From Eucalyptus grandis (Eukaryota > Streptophyta > Magnoliopsida > Myrtales > Myrtaceae): DNA of 64,000 bases. Where the stretch lies: positions 3,100,001-3,164,000 of the forward strand of contig NC_052616.1 of NCBI RefSeq assembly GCF_016545825.1. Reading direction: 5' to 3'. Positions within the stretch are counted from its first letter, which is position 1; each line of letters begins with the position of its first letter. The notes beneath the pieces are model-generated. The model ran no database searches. It saw only the letters and a list, made by a program, of their open reading frames with translations, and was not told the origin of the DNA. Below are positions 48,911 through 58,994 of this stretch, piece after piece. A program made the translations under genes and the position numbers.

Positions 48911-50184
48911 TGTGCTTGCTAAATGTGTCAGGTCTCATGAAAGTTGCAACAAGAAATTCTCCTTTAACATTATCTTAGGTGCTAGTTTTGCTGGCCAATT
49001 TCTTATATGGTTTGTGGTTTGTAGTGTTTTGTAGCAATCAATTTCAGTGATTTTGTAATTATCAAAGAACGTGTTGGGATTGTGTTTAATGACTCGTCCC
49101 TTCTGTTGTATACATTTGAGAATATCCTATTCGTGTCTCTACCTCTTGGCTGCAGTAGTGCAATGTGCAAATTTATCTGCCTAATAAAAGAGCAACTTTG
49201 TTTTGCATCCGTGTATTTGAGGCAGCATGCCGTGGAACGTGCATATTCCTTTTCAGTTTCTTTGTTTGAATAGGAGTTTTATTTCTGTTGAGCACCTCTG
49301 TTGCACAAGGCTACTAGTACTTATGGAATAAGTATCTTTCATTTATCTTTGTATAAACTTCAAGTTAAGTGGTCATGCTTATTACTCAAGCAGTCTATGT
49401 TCAAAACATTTTTCTCATTTCAAAATGTCTATAGATTATTATTGTGCTGATTCTGATGAATGTGACCAAATCTATGCACTACCCGTCTGGCCTTTTCATC
49501 TGCTTCATTTTGATTGCTTGAAAATTGCAGATTCCTTGAAACTCAATAATGATATTTTGTACATGACAAATCACAAATCAGATCCAGCTATCATGGGTTG
49601 CTTCAAGTTCCCAACTTCTGACCTAAGATCTTTGCTGGAGTTGTAATAACTTGTAAATCTCTCTCGCTTTTAACAACGGTACCATATGTTTTTTACTTCT
49701 CCCATCTTTGGAGAATGTAAGAAAGTTTGTACCGTAGATATCACCTCGAAGGACATTAATAAGTTGCTGCATTATTAACGTAGACTCCTGTAATATGTGG
49801 CTCCTATCTAATTCCATCTCCTCTCTATTTTTCAAAGTACACGTATGCCACACTCAACTGTATGTAGTCATGAAAGGCCTGGTTTGCTTTCAAATTCTTG
49901 TGTGCTCTGTCTTTTGTCTATTGCGTTGCTGCTTCCCAGACTTCATTTCCATAAATACATGAGAGTGCTCTATCTTTTTTCCTTTGATGGAACATTTAAA
50001 AAAATCATCATCCAAATAGCATTCACTAAAAGAACACACGAAATGAATTAAGCTTGTTTACATTTCCACGCAACATGAGTTTTCTAATTTTACAGGGCAA
50101 AAGAGAATTGGGATAAAGTAATTAAATACAAACTTAGAAACAAAGTACTATGGAAGACTCAGAAACTTCTCACTAGCTTTCACA
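48911..50184. other. MULE interior, short unrecognised ORFs
   Basis: ORFs at 49425-49646 (plus) and 49853-49623 (minus) overlap antisense. Neither is recognised. Some of this may be captured host sequence. Confidence 0.35.
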
Positions 50185-50633
50185 TTAAATATAATCCCTA
50201 TAATGATATAACACATGCATAGAAAAAATCCCAATTGATAGACCATCTTCTCTTTCTTCACTCGTGCAAGCTCTTCCTTTAAAAGTCCAGTTTTTCGCCT
50301 TTTGCGTCTTCATTTTAGCTATCAGTGAGCTCACATAATCGTCGTTGCATATAGATTGGCTTGACTTCGATAGTGCTTGATTTCTTTCAAGCAATTCGAC
50401 TATCATGTCCCTCACTTGATCCGGTATTTTTGGGTCAAACCACATGAAGAAATTGCAGCAACCTAGACCATCAAACTTAGCACATCCATAAAACCTTATT
50501 CCTGCGTTTTCTTTGTTTTTGCAATAAGAAGTGGTGATTGAAGACCACAATAGCAAGTTAACTCTGATTCGACCTCATTAGGAGTTACACCACTTGATTT
50601 AGAAGTTGTTGGCCTCGTTCTTCTTATCACCAT
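50185..50633 (-). pseudogene. GRF-type zinc-finger protein inside the MULE, one frameshift
   Basis: A start MVIRRTRPTTSKSSGVTPNE leads into ELTCYCGLQSPLLIAKT, after which one base is out. The frame then resumes as ENAGIRFYGCAKFDGLGCCN, then FFMWFDPKIPDQVRDMIVEL. The C-x-C, C and C spacing and the RFYGC and FF-W-D motifs are those of GRF zinc fingers. The rest is a short coiled-coil-like tail with a hydrophobic end. Small GRF proteins of this form are common in plant genomes and may be element-borne. It is convergent with the transposase. Confidence 0.7.
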
Positions 50634-51337
50634 ATTAAAAAAGCATATCACAGTTGCAAACTAGCAAAACCTACACCATAGGAGAATAAAGGCAAGTTAA
50701 TTCATTAAAAAGTATCTTGAGCAATGAGATAAATTGTTTGAATACATTAAGTACCAACAACATTCAAGTTATTCAAAATCTATTGTAGTACAACTCATTT
50801 AGGAAGTTTGTAGGAAGACCAACTTCACATTAGAATCCTCAGCAGTATATCCAGATCGATAAGAACTTATTGAGTCAACCAGATTTGGAGCTGTCTCACG
50901 AAGAATCTCTTGCCTATTAGATAAAAGGTAATGAGGAAAAAAAATTCCCAGCACCTATTAGTCCATCGTTCTTTGACTTGATGATAAATTCTTACAGCAG
51001 CCTTAAATGCTGGATTAGATAAGGCCACAAAAGTGCTAATAGATAATGCTTATCTGATGTAACTTACGTATAGGACAAAACGAGTTCACAGAGTTTACGT
51101 GATGTACAAAAAGCTATACATCTTAGTCCATGCTGAACCATTTCCGCGAACAGACCAGACACTTCCCAAATCGGATTGCAAGAGTGAATTAAGTGGATAA
51201 GGATACAATGTGATGATCTATGTACAATGTAATTTGGATTGGATTTGTTCAACAGAACCGACGCTATCACACCATCCTTCCTGCACTTGCAGACAGAACT
51301 AACTAAAGCACTTGGTAAGGGACATTACAGCAGGGAC
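50634..51337. other. MULE interior spacer before right TIR
   Basis: AT-rich and unrecognised. One minus-strand ORF at 51270-51064 has no family match. Confidence 0.4.
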
Positions 51338-51697
51338 ATATCTCACAGATTGGTTTAGCACAAAACCGCATCACTTTACTCTTGTGATGTAAGCATTCCC
51401 AAGAGATTTCCTTCATTTTAGCTTTTTATACTAGATAGCTCTCAAGCTATTATTCTACCATTAATTCGTGATGTCAATCGACAATTTTCAATTTTTTTAC
51501 TCAAAAAGATAGACTAAAATGCAACTCAGCAGAAATATGTATAACCGTTTCATCTCTCGGTCACAAAAAAGGTACATTTTCATTTTATATATGCTGCTTT
51601 CCGATTTTATATTAATCAGAGCAGCCTCCCTATTTCAGGTCACTGAACAATCATCGTGCATATAAACTCAGCCTATTGTTAGGTAGCTATTTCCTAC

Positions 51698-52354
51698 TTG
51701 ATATGCTGCCTAGGGATGATCTTACACATGCAGGCTTATAACATCTTTATGATTGAGAACAAGACTTATAACATCTTTATGACAAGTCTTTTTGAGCAAG
51801 GATTTCTGGGAGAACGAAGTGGTTGCTTGGATCTGGTTAGAGAATCTAAGTGGGTTCCAGGACTGAGAGAACTTGAACCTCTTGTCAGTTGTCTTATCCA
51901 AAATGCATTGATCAGTGAAGCACTAGAGCTTTTTGAAAGCACTCTTATGGCCTTCCATGTCTCTAATGTTATTGATGTCTTCTTTGAGAAACTCTGTGAT
52001 GCAGGTTTAAGTACCATTGCATATGCATTTGCAAAAGAAATGCATAAGAGGGGTTGCTTAATAGAGTATAGGGCATATAGTCACCTTATAAGGGGATTTT
52101 GTAGGAAAAAGAAATACTTAGAAGCCTTAAGTATATTTGATACCATGCAAGCGAAGGGACTATTCCCTCATCTGGATGCTTCAGTTTTTGTAATTCCTCT
52201 TCTTTGGAAAGCAAGAAGGTTTACTGAAGCAACTGCAGTTAACGAGGCTGTGCGGAGAGATAAGTCTTCTTTGTCACTTTCTTCTTCTCATTGTGCTTTA
52301 CTAAAGGGCTATTTTATGGTAGGTGAATTAAAAGAAGCATCAAATTTATTTTAA
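51698..52354 (+). pseudogene. PPR protein fragment in right TIR, open frame of 218 aa
   Basis: The frame runs uninterrupted with GCLDLVRESKWVPGLRELEP, an ALELFESTLMAF helix, and a clear 35-residue PPR unit around YRAYSHLIRGFCRKKKYLEA, LSIFDTMQAKGLFPH. A further repeat begins DASVFVIPLLWKARRFTEAT. It ends at KEASNLF with a stop. PPR proteins are organellar RNA-binding factors of several hundred residues; this is a short piece with no leader of its own, so a captured fragment. The M at 51698 is only the first Met of the ORF. Confidence 0.85.
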
Positions 52355-52449
52355 GAGAAAAAGATATTTGTTTCACGAATTGTTATGATTCGAAAACAAG
52401 AACTGATGAGCTTACTTCAATTTCACGAACACGGGCCTCATTTACAAGT

Positions 52450-52882
52450 TACTGCTGAAGTTTCTGCTGTACTGTTCGACAAAGCAAGCGGAGGAGCGGC
52501 CATTGGTGTTGATCAGCAGTGGCGAGGACATTAGAAGGTGATGGAAGAGGATAACCATCTAGGAATTGTCCAGAACTCGAGCATGAATCCCGTTTCTTAT
52601 GAGGGAAATCAGTTGTGAAGCTCGGTCATAGTGAGTGCCTTCATCGTCGGCACCGCTCGATCCACCACCAAGGCTCTTGTGGGACGAGTGTCGCACGTCC
52701 TTGCACCAGCGTTTGGCGAAGAACTGCAACTCGCGAGGCACCGGTGATCTGCATCGAGATTTAGGGCTTAGGGTTGCGTTGATTCGAAAGGGGAAGAAGG
52801 GATGGACGAAAAACGCAAGGGGAGATGTCGTAAAAAAACGGAGGGGAGACGTCGTCGTTTTGATAATGGGCAATATCCACAA
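52450..52882 (-). pseudogene. Captured gene fragment in right TIR (N-terminal-like, possibly PPR)
   Basis: The minus-strand ORF starts near MWILPIIKTTTSPLRFFTTS and carries FFVHPFFPFRINATLSPKSR, ELQFFAKRWCKDVRHSSHKS, LGGGSSGADDEGTHYDRASQ and LISLIRNGIHARVLDNS, with a stop at 52559. The left copy reads W at that codon and continues WMVILFHRLL. It lies convergent with the PPR frame at 51698-52354, so the two pieces cannot be one colinear gene. Confidence 0.5.
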
Positions 52883-53117
52883 AACTACATCGTTTTGCTG
52901 ATGTGCACAATTTTTCTTGCCCTAATTGCCACGTAGGAGAGAGAAAGTATTAAAATAAGCCAAGTCAGCAATTTCCGTTAATATAAACTAATGATGTTAA
53001 CGGAAGGACTCAATTGAACCAACTTGACAAATTTTAGGACTTGATTACACTTTTTGTAAGTTTTATGACTCAATTGCACTTTATTGACAAGTTTTAGGAC
53101 TTCTGCTGAACATATTC

Positions 53118-53500
53118 ATTTTTTTTTTATTCCTTCAATCCAGAAGCAATTGTTTGAAAAAAGATCTATCCTTTATCAGGTAATTTCAGCGAGGAAAAGT
53201 AGACGACAACGAATATCCAGAAGGTAATGACAAACATAGTAAAAGCTAAAACATTTCGAGCTTTTCCTGAGAAACTCAAAGAGCAATAATCTGTTAGTCC
53301 AACAAATCCGTCAAGTTATGCATGCAATGCCATAACGCTTTTTCATAAGCGAACAACTAGCAGCAGCAACTACTAGTCTCGAAAGCGACACAATTGATGT
53401 ACTTCCAAATGCCACAAGACCCATCTGAACCCAAGAAGACATGAATTGCGACCCACGAAGAAACCATCAAAATCAGCACCAGAGAAATTGACACATGCAC
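53118..53500. other. Spacer between MULE and DUF538 pseudogene
   Basis: No feature recognised beyond the T-rich insertion site. Confidence 0.4.
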
Positions 53501-54029
53501 TTATGCATCCACACGCATGATCTCTCGCGGATTTACCTCAATTCCTTGCTTCCACGACCCGCTGCACGGACCGGCGACCTTGTCCCGGCACAAGTGGACG
53601 GTCTGGAACTGATCCACGTCCAGCCTCTTTTTGACGAACCCCACCTGGAAGTAGACGGAGTTGGAGGGGGGCAGGTCGACCGCGATCTCGTCGACGTCGG
53701 GCCAGAACAGGAACCGCTGAACCTGGGGATCCCCTTCAAGTTCGTGATGGAGCCGTAGCTGAGCTTCCTGGTGACCTGCCGGTCGTAGCAGACCAGGTAG
53801 TCGAACTGGACGTAGCAGGGGCCCTCGAAGTCGACGGCGAACTGGCCATCGTCGGAGAGGTTGTAGGACCGGATGGAGTTCGGGAGCAGGCCGCCGAGGA
53901 GGCCGAATTTGGGGAGGAGCTCGTAGACTATCGGAGGGGAGCTAGGGTTAGGGATAGAGAGAGAAAGGGGAGGGAAGAGGGCGAGGATGGAGACGAGAGT
54001 TAGAGAGAAAAACCGGAGGGAAGCTCCAT
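53501..54029 (-). pseudogene. DUF538 family protein, frameshifted
   Basis: The minus strand carries the plant DUF538 pattern: a hydrophobic leader (RFFSLTLVSILALFPPLSLS), VYELLPKFGLLGGLLPNSIR, SYNLSDDGQFAVDFEGPCYV and QFDYLVCYDRQVTRKLSYGS, then ITNLKG. After a frame change it continues with VQRFLFWPDVDEIAVDLPPS, NSVYFQVGFVKKRLDVDQFQ and TVHLC. The first break is just after ATG (54029-54027), where two extra bases separate it from the leader frame. The second is at GGGATCCCCAGG, near 53717. A stop lies at 53503-53501, though GAG|GTAAAT near 53537 could be a splice donor. DUF538 proteins are small, mostly secreted and of unclear biochemical role. The family call is firm; loss of function assumes the indels are real. 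Confidence 0.82.
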
Positions 54030-54090
54030 GGCGTCAAATTTGGATTAATGGATCTTAATGATAATCAAAGATAAAAGAACAAGTAATCTA

Positions 54091-54330
54091 CCCACCCGTA
54101 TGTAGCCATGATAGTTGGACTTTATTACCTCATCGTAGAGGAAACAAGTTCAAATCGCTGGATGCTCGCAACTTAAGTGGGGTCCCGGGGTGGTTTACTA
54201 AGCCAGCCCCCGAGGATTTATGTCTAAATAGCTTGTGGTGAGGCCCCACCGGTGCTACCGAGCACTGGAAGGTCGTGTGATCTCTGAAGGGTGATCTCCA
54301 GCGGTCCTTGGTCATAAAAAAAAAAAAAAA
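54091..54330 (+). mobile_element. tRNA-derived SINE with target-site duplication
   Basis: The A box (TAGCCATGATAGTTGG) at about 54104-54119 and B box (GTTCAAATC) at about 54149-54157 are both good. The body is about 220 bp and ends in a run of about 16 A. The flank agaacaagtaatcta occurs at 54076-54090 and again at 54331-54345, a 15-bp perfect duplication. Confidence 0.85.
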
Positions 54331-54510
54331 AGAACAAGTAATCTAATGAATAAATGAAAATCTCTCATTTCATAAAATTCGCTGTAGGGTTGTGTGATTC
54401 CCGAAAGGTGATCTCCGGTGATCCCTTGGTCATAAAAAAAAAAGAAAAAAAAAGAACAAGTAATCTAATGAATAAATGAAAATCTCTCATTTCATGAAAT
54501 TCGCTGCAGA
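54331..54510 (+). repeat. Tandem duplication of SINE tail plus flank
   Basis: The block agaacaagtaatctaatg, continuing through about 54386, is repeated at 54453-54508. Between the copies is a second, diverged piece of the SINE 3' end (tgatctccggtgatcccttg, then cat and an A run). Confidence 0.75.
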
Positions 54511-55262
54511 GGGGATGGTTCGTGTACAAGTCCAATGCGTGCTAAAAATAGATGCACACGGCCTCGTCTTATATGGAAATCGGGCATATTCCTGACGTGA
54601 TTCCGACATGTTCGAACGATGCCCGATGGTGACACTCCATCGGAGAATTTGTTTGCTTTTTGATTAATCCCGACGGAGATCGAAATGCCTCTTGATTTAC
54701 TAGAAATCACACGTATATAAACTTCGAGATTGAAATTGCCCAATCCCGGATCGATCCACGAAAGCCGACCTGACGACGGGGCTCATCCTTGTGTGATCTC
54801 GAATGAGTGCGGCTGTGGGAGAGAGATGCCGGCAATAATGCGGTGGTTGGAGGTTTACTACGGGGATTGATGGCAGCGATTGCAATTAGTGGTGAGGGTA
54901 CAACTGAGTTTTTCAAAGAACATGATGGAAAGAGGAAAAAAAATGGAACAACATTGCAAATGTACCTCGATTATTATTTTTTAAGTGACTCGTTGCATTG
55001 TACTTATAAGAGTGCAAAATTGAAAATGTCAATTTAATACTGAATGGAAAAAAGCCGAGCCCCTATAACATAATAATAACCAACTATTGTTATTACTATC
55101 AACGGTGATGGTGGTCTAACGGCATCAGTTAGTACTTTGTAAATGCAAGATCCCAATCAGTTTTTGGAAGTAGTGAGTTTCGTTAGAGGTTGTTTACTAA
55201 GGTGTACCGTCTTTCCGTTTATGCATAAAACCTTTTATCTTATTAAAGAGAAAAACATATCT
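54511..55262. other. Intergenic with a possible small insertion
   Basis: About 55055-55258 interrupts the dispersed repeat shared with 38.4 kb. It carries ggtggtctaacggcatcag, which is faintly A-box-like. Otherwise unrecognised. Confidence 0.3.
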
Positions 55263-55487
55263 AGATACACTTTAAGGAATCACAATCGATTTCATTACGA
55301 TGACGAAGAAAATACATATTAGTTTTTAATAGAAGAGATTTGGGACCACTAGGCACTGAAATTTCTCCTTGTTGCTCTGAAATTAGAAATAAGCACAATT
55401 GCTTTTTAAATTATGAAAAAATAATTGGCTATCAAGATAATTGATTACACTGGGTTTTGTTTTTACGTCACTAATTTTATTTTTAAT
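55263..55487. repeat. Dispersed repeat, partner of 38442-38690
   Basis: Same order of blocks as at 38.4 kb: gatacactttaaggaatc, gagatttgggacc, gaaattagaaataagca and ggctatcaag. The long T run is missing. Confidence 0.7.
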
Positions 55488-55517
55488 TGCCCAAACTATG
55501 TTTTTCAATAAAAATTA

Positions 55518-55664
55518 GGGAAAATTCCAAATAAGGATATGAAGTGTCATCATTTTCTCAAATAAGGGCTTGAAATTAATTTTGTTTCAAATAAGGACGT
55601 AAAGTTGTTATATTAATCTCAAAGAAAGGCATGAAGTAGTTATCATTGTTTCAAATAGGGAAAA
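55518..55664. mobile_element. Single end of the MULE-like small element family
   Basis: It starts GGGAAAATTCCAAATAAGGA and continues through the ttcaaataagg repeats of that family. No opposite end is next to it. Confidence 0.55.
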
Positions 55665-55681
55665 AACCACCAAAAACCCTA

Positions 55682-55912
55682 AACTGGAATCCCAAGGAAT
55701 AAGTAACATATCATTTACTCAAATATTTTGGATGTTGTCGGGCTCCCTGTTATTGTCTCCGCGATACTTTAATGGAAGATCCTGAAGTTTTTTCCCTGCA
55801 GAATCCAATGAAAAAACTTAGGAGAGCTGCCTGTGTGACATAGCTCACTAGCTGTACGGCTAACAGAATGAGAGAAACTTTGAAAGGGGAAAGCCACCGA
55901 ATATCAAAGGAT
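55682..55912. repeat. Segment X, duplicated at 60048-60266
   Basis: About 220 bp with near-identical sequence, including atttggatgttg-type and gaagttttttcc landmarks. A plus-strand frame (YHLLKYFGCC, then LRDTLMEDPEVFSLQNPMKK and LRRAACVT with a stop) is retained in both copies. I do not recognise a family; it could be a last exon. Confidence 0.75.
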
Positions 55913-56003
55913 GAAGTCTGATATAGCAGGGATATAAGGGTGCAGTGACACACTGCCTCAAAAGAGTTTTCTGCTATGGGTTCAGTTCCGGCTATAGCAT
56001 CAA

Positions 56004-56093
56004 GCGACACCAGGAGTTCCCCCAAACACTTCATTGGGAAGTGCTTTCATAGAAAGTCCCATTGAAGTGTTCGGGGGAACTCTTGGGGACACC
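56004..56093 (-). ncRNA. MIR395: MIR395 precursor hairpin
   Basis: The two arms pair over about 35 bases with a short loop. On the minus strand the 3' arm (complement of 56014-56034) reads ATGAAGTGTTTGGGGGAACT and then C, identical to canonical miR395 from position 2 on. A clean TATA box is about 80 bp upstream on that strand. The plus-strand reading gives TTGAAGTGTTCGGGGGAACT and then C (56062-56082), with a C at position 11, so minus is preferred. miR395 is known to target ATP sulfurylase and low-affinity sulfate transporter transcripts and is induced by sulfate starvation; expression here is not shown. Confidence 0.88.
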
Positions 56094-56169
56094 CGATTCA
56101 TATTGTTCATCTCCTCTTCTAGTGAGTCATCTGCCTTGAGTTGATGAGCAAAAGAAACAATGCAGTGCT

Positions 56170-56179
56170 CTATATATAG
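56170..56179 (-). promoter_or_regulatory. TATA box of the minus-strand MIR395
   Basis: CTATATATAG lies about 80 bp before the hairpin on the minus strand, a normal spacing for a plant MIR promoter. Confidence 0.55.
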
Positions 56180-56260
56180 GAACTGCTCCACTTGAGGTAG
56201 AAGCATTGTGTGTCGGGATAAGGCTCTTGCCATGTACCTAGACGTGCCTCTGAGCAACAT

Positions 56261-57700
56261 GAAAGTCCCCGGAATGCATCGACATGAATTATTGTGGTAT
56301 GCGATTCCTTTCCTTTTTACTTCGTTATCAGTTTCAAGTCGCTTTTTCCTCGTCTTCTGACAATCTAGTGATTAATCTGTGGCTCAGCATGGATTTTGCC
56401 CCTTTTTCGGCCTGCTTCATCTGCCACCGAGCATCCACTTTCTTGGCCTTCAGAATCCAGTTTTCATTAGATGATTACAAAAGTGTTTGTGATTGAAGTT
56501 CCATTTCACCTACCACCAAAGAATATGGTTCTGTCAACTGGACATACTACATAAATGTATGATCTGGATGTTCAGATGTGTACGAGTTGTTTAAGTGAAA
56601 ACCTCTATTAATTCAAAGTTGGAAATCCTTTAAAGTGTTCGAGACATCCTTGACTGATGTAACTACTATCTATAATTTGTAATTCTACGGTCCTTGAGAC
56701 ATCATTTACGACGAGATGTCACAAAATTTTTATTGATGGATTCGTAATTCTACTGGTTTTTGTCCTAGCTCTTTCTGTTTCCTTTTATAGTGGTTATTTT
56801 CTGTATTTTCGTGTTAACTTCCCCTTTTAGTTCCAATACCTAATAAAGCATGAAAGAGCCCCTCAAGTGTAAGGGTAAAGAGAAGACTGGAGGGATGGGG
56901 CAAGCAAGACCAGGCTGGCATGGAGAAAAAAAGCTTGTGGCAGCATGCCATCAGATAATATTCTTGCTGCTCATCTGACGCATGAAGACGACCGGATTCA
57001 TTTCTGTTAATTGCATGGATCTGATCACATCAGATGGTCCAGGTCCCAAAAAGCAAATCATTTCTTGCGTAGAGAGAATCTGCACTTACATTTTTAGGTT
57101 CATGAGATTTGCCTTTGCCACACAAAAGTTCAAATCTTATCTCAAAAAGCATGCTATTCCTTGCACCACAGGAATTCTTGGCGGACTAAAATTTCTAAAT
57201 CAAAACATAACTTGGGTCATAATTGACTTTTAGAGTAATTGGCATCTCGCCTAAAACATGACATTGCACACGGTTAATCACCATACCATCTGAAACAAGT
57301 GAAGTTATCAAATTACTCATAACTCCGGCATTGCTTTTGATGTAAAGCATGCAGTTACCCTCTCAAACTTGTTTCTGAGGTCATTCACCTAACATGTGGA
57401 TTTGAGTCACTCATATTTTCCGCCACATTACCAGGGCTAATTATCCTTTATTCAGAAGCACCGAAAGCAATCCCAGCATCTTAAATGCCAGAAATCTGAA
57501 CGCAGAACTTTCACATCCAAAAAAGGCGATAGCAACAAAACTTGTGGACATTCGGCTTGATATGATTCCTCTCCCCACTTATCGATCTACCCAGCAAATC
57601 TGACCAGGTTCATTTCGGCCAACCTAGGACTGATAAATTTCTCCTCTTTTCCAGTTTCCTCCACCAAACCCAGCCTTCTTTTTCTAAGGAATTACCGGTA
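56261..57700. other. Shared upstream region of the MIR395 pair
   Basis: Both hairpins are transcribed away from this stretch, so it likely holds both promoters. Small ORFs (56284-56496, 56982-57233) are not recognised. Confidence 0.45.
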
Positions 57701-57712
57701 CTATGTTATCCT

Positions 57713-57720
57713 TATAAATA
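57713..57720 (+). promoter_or_regulatory. TATA box of the plus-strand MIR395
   Basis: TATAAATA about 80 bp upstream of the hairpin at 57797. Confidence 0.55.
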
Positions 57721-57796
57721 GCAGCCCTTACTTAGTGCACCCTCAGCATCCAGGCAAAACACAGGGAAGAAGGAAAAGGAGCAAAAAAGAGTCAGC

Positions 57797-57909
57797 TGTT
57801 CCCTGGAGTTCCCCTGATCACTTCATTGGGGCGCATGGTCCTTCATGCAGAATAAAGGATTGTCTCAACTACAGCCCTACTGAAGTGTTTGGGGGAACTT
57901 CGGGGGACA
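57797..57909 (+). ncRNA. MIR395: MIR395 precursor hairpin
   Basis: The 5' arm gagttcccctgatcacttca (57806-57825) pairs with the 3' arm. The 3' arm holds the mature sequence at 57880-57900, CTGAAGTGTTTGGGGGAACT followed by T. It matches canonical miR395 at 20 of 21 positions, differing only in the last base. The arm with the mature product, the star-arm pattern and the TATA spacing all fit a plus-strand MIR395. Loop of about 50 bases. It probably acts with the copy at 56.0 kb as a divergent pair. Confidence 0.92.
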
Positions 57910-58994
57910 TCTGACACTGATCACCGGAGGGTTGTCTTTGTTTTATTTGCAGTGTTTCGTTTGTTTCAATGGTGCAAGAAATGACTTACCTGACTTCGGT
58001 CTCGAGCTTTCTGGGTGAGGTCTCTAACTCGCATCATGTCGAGACCTTATCCGCTCGAAAGCTCCCAAGTCAACCCTGAAGAAATGAAGTTCGGAGTAGA
58101 ACTGAATTTGTTCTTTTAGTTTCTGCTCCTGCGGCGAACTGAGGACATTCCCGCCTGTTTTGAGGAAATTTTTGTGCGGTTGCATGCTTTGTGAATTCAA
58201 TTCTATCCTAGCTGTTCAAACTGTATTCATGCATCAAATTTCAATATCTTCTAAATCCCCACTTTTTGGTATTCTTTGCATTGTATGGCACTGCTTTAAA
58301 TTAGGCACGCTTTGACAAATTCCATCTCTTAGTATGTTTGGTATGGCTCTTGCATGTGACATTGATTCGGCCTCCACATGTCTTGGTTCAACTAATGATG
58401 TGAGACGAGTGATGGTTTGGCGATGTTTAGGGTTGGGAGGTATGCTTCTTCTCTATGAAATTACTGCAAATTCCACTACTTAAATGTGGCAGCCTTTTAT
58501 TTTCTTTTGTTTCTTTTATTGCACTCCCGATCTAATTTTAGATCTAGGAGCTTTTCTCTCTCGATTTTAAATCTGGAAGCTTTTCTCTCCAATCTAATTT
58601 TAGATTTAAGAGTTTTAATGAATAACTACTCCACCTCCAAATTCAATTATGTTCACAGCAACTTCAATGTTAAATTTGCGATCGTTCAACGTTTTTGTGT
58701 TAAAAGTTTTGTCATTTCGTGTCTACTATATATTTATGTTATCTCCGTATGGTGATGGTGTTGGGGACACTAAATCTAGATATACACTGCTAGAAGGCAA
58801 AATTGTAGTTGCAGATGGAGATCGGGTATAAGCTTATTACTAATGAAGATGTGTGATTCAGTGGCAGTCACATATTTGTTCTTGAAGGAAGAAATTAACT
58901 TTTGTCTCATCTCTGCTAGGTTTAAGTTCCAATTCAAATTTTTAGGCGAAACAGAGTCCAAATAGTAATTCCACACACGACAAGACGCTGTTTG
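57910..58994. other. Downstream of MIR395, nothing recognised
   Basis: AT-rich with a short ORF at 58486-58755 of low complexity (Leu/Ser/Phe). No family match. Confidence 0.4.

Larger units (their letters stand above)
42670..53117 (+). mobile_element. Mutator-like element (MULE) with about 1.8-kb TIRs carrying captured gene fragments
   Basis: The arms 42670-44478 and 51338-53117 are inverted copies of each other. The outer ends read GGATATGTTCAGCAGAAATC and GAATATGTTCAGCAGAAGTC. Between them lie a broken MULE transposase (plus strand, 44.7-48.9 kb) and a GRF-type zinc-finger gene (minus strand, about 50.2-50.6 kb). The insertion site is T-rich: 9-mers tttttttta occur at 42660-42668 and within 53119-53129, so the target duplication is plausible but low complexity. 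The arms hold PPR-gene sequence, as in Pack-MULEs, but the element also carries its own transposase and duplicates the cargo in both arms. Confidence 0.88.
51338..53117. repeat. MULE right terminal inverted repeat
   Basis: About 1.78 kb, inverted copy of 42670-44478. It carries the better-preserved PPR frame. The outer terminus is placed at catattc, 53111-53117. Confidence 0.88.

Noticed and set aside
56000..56260. 86-aa minus-strand ORF covering MIR395
   Set aside because: It runs through the hairpin and its TATA box. The hairpin evidence explains the region better, and a coding role is not supported.
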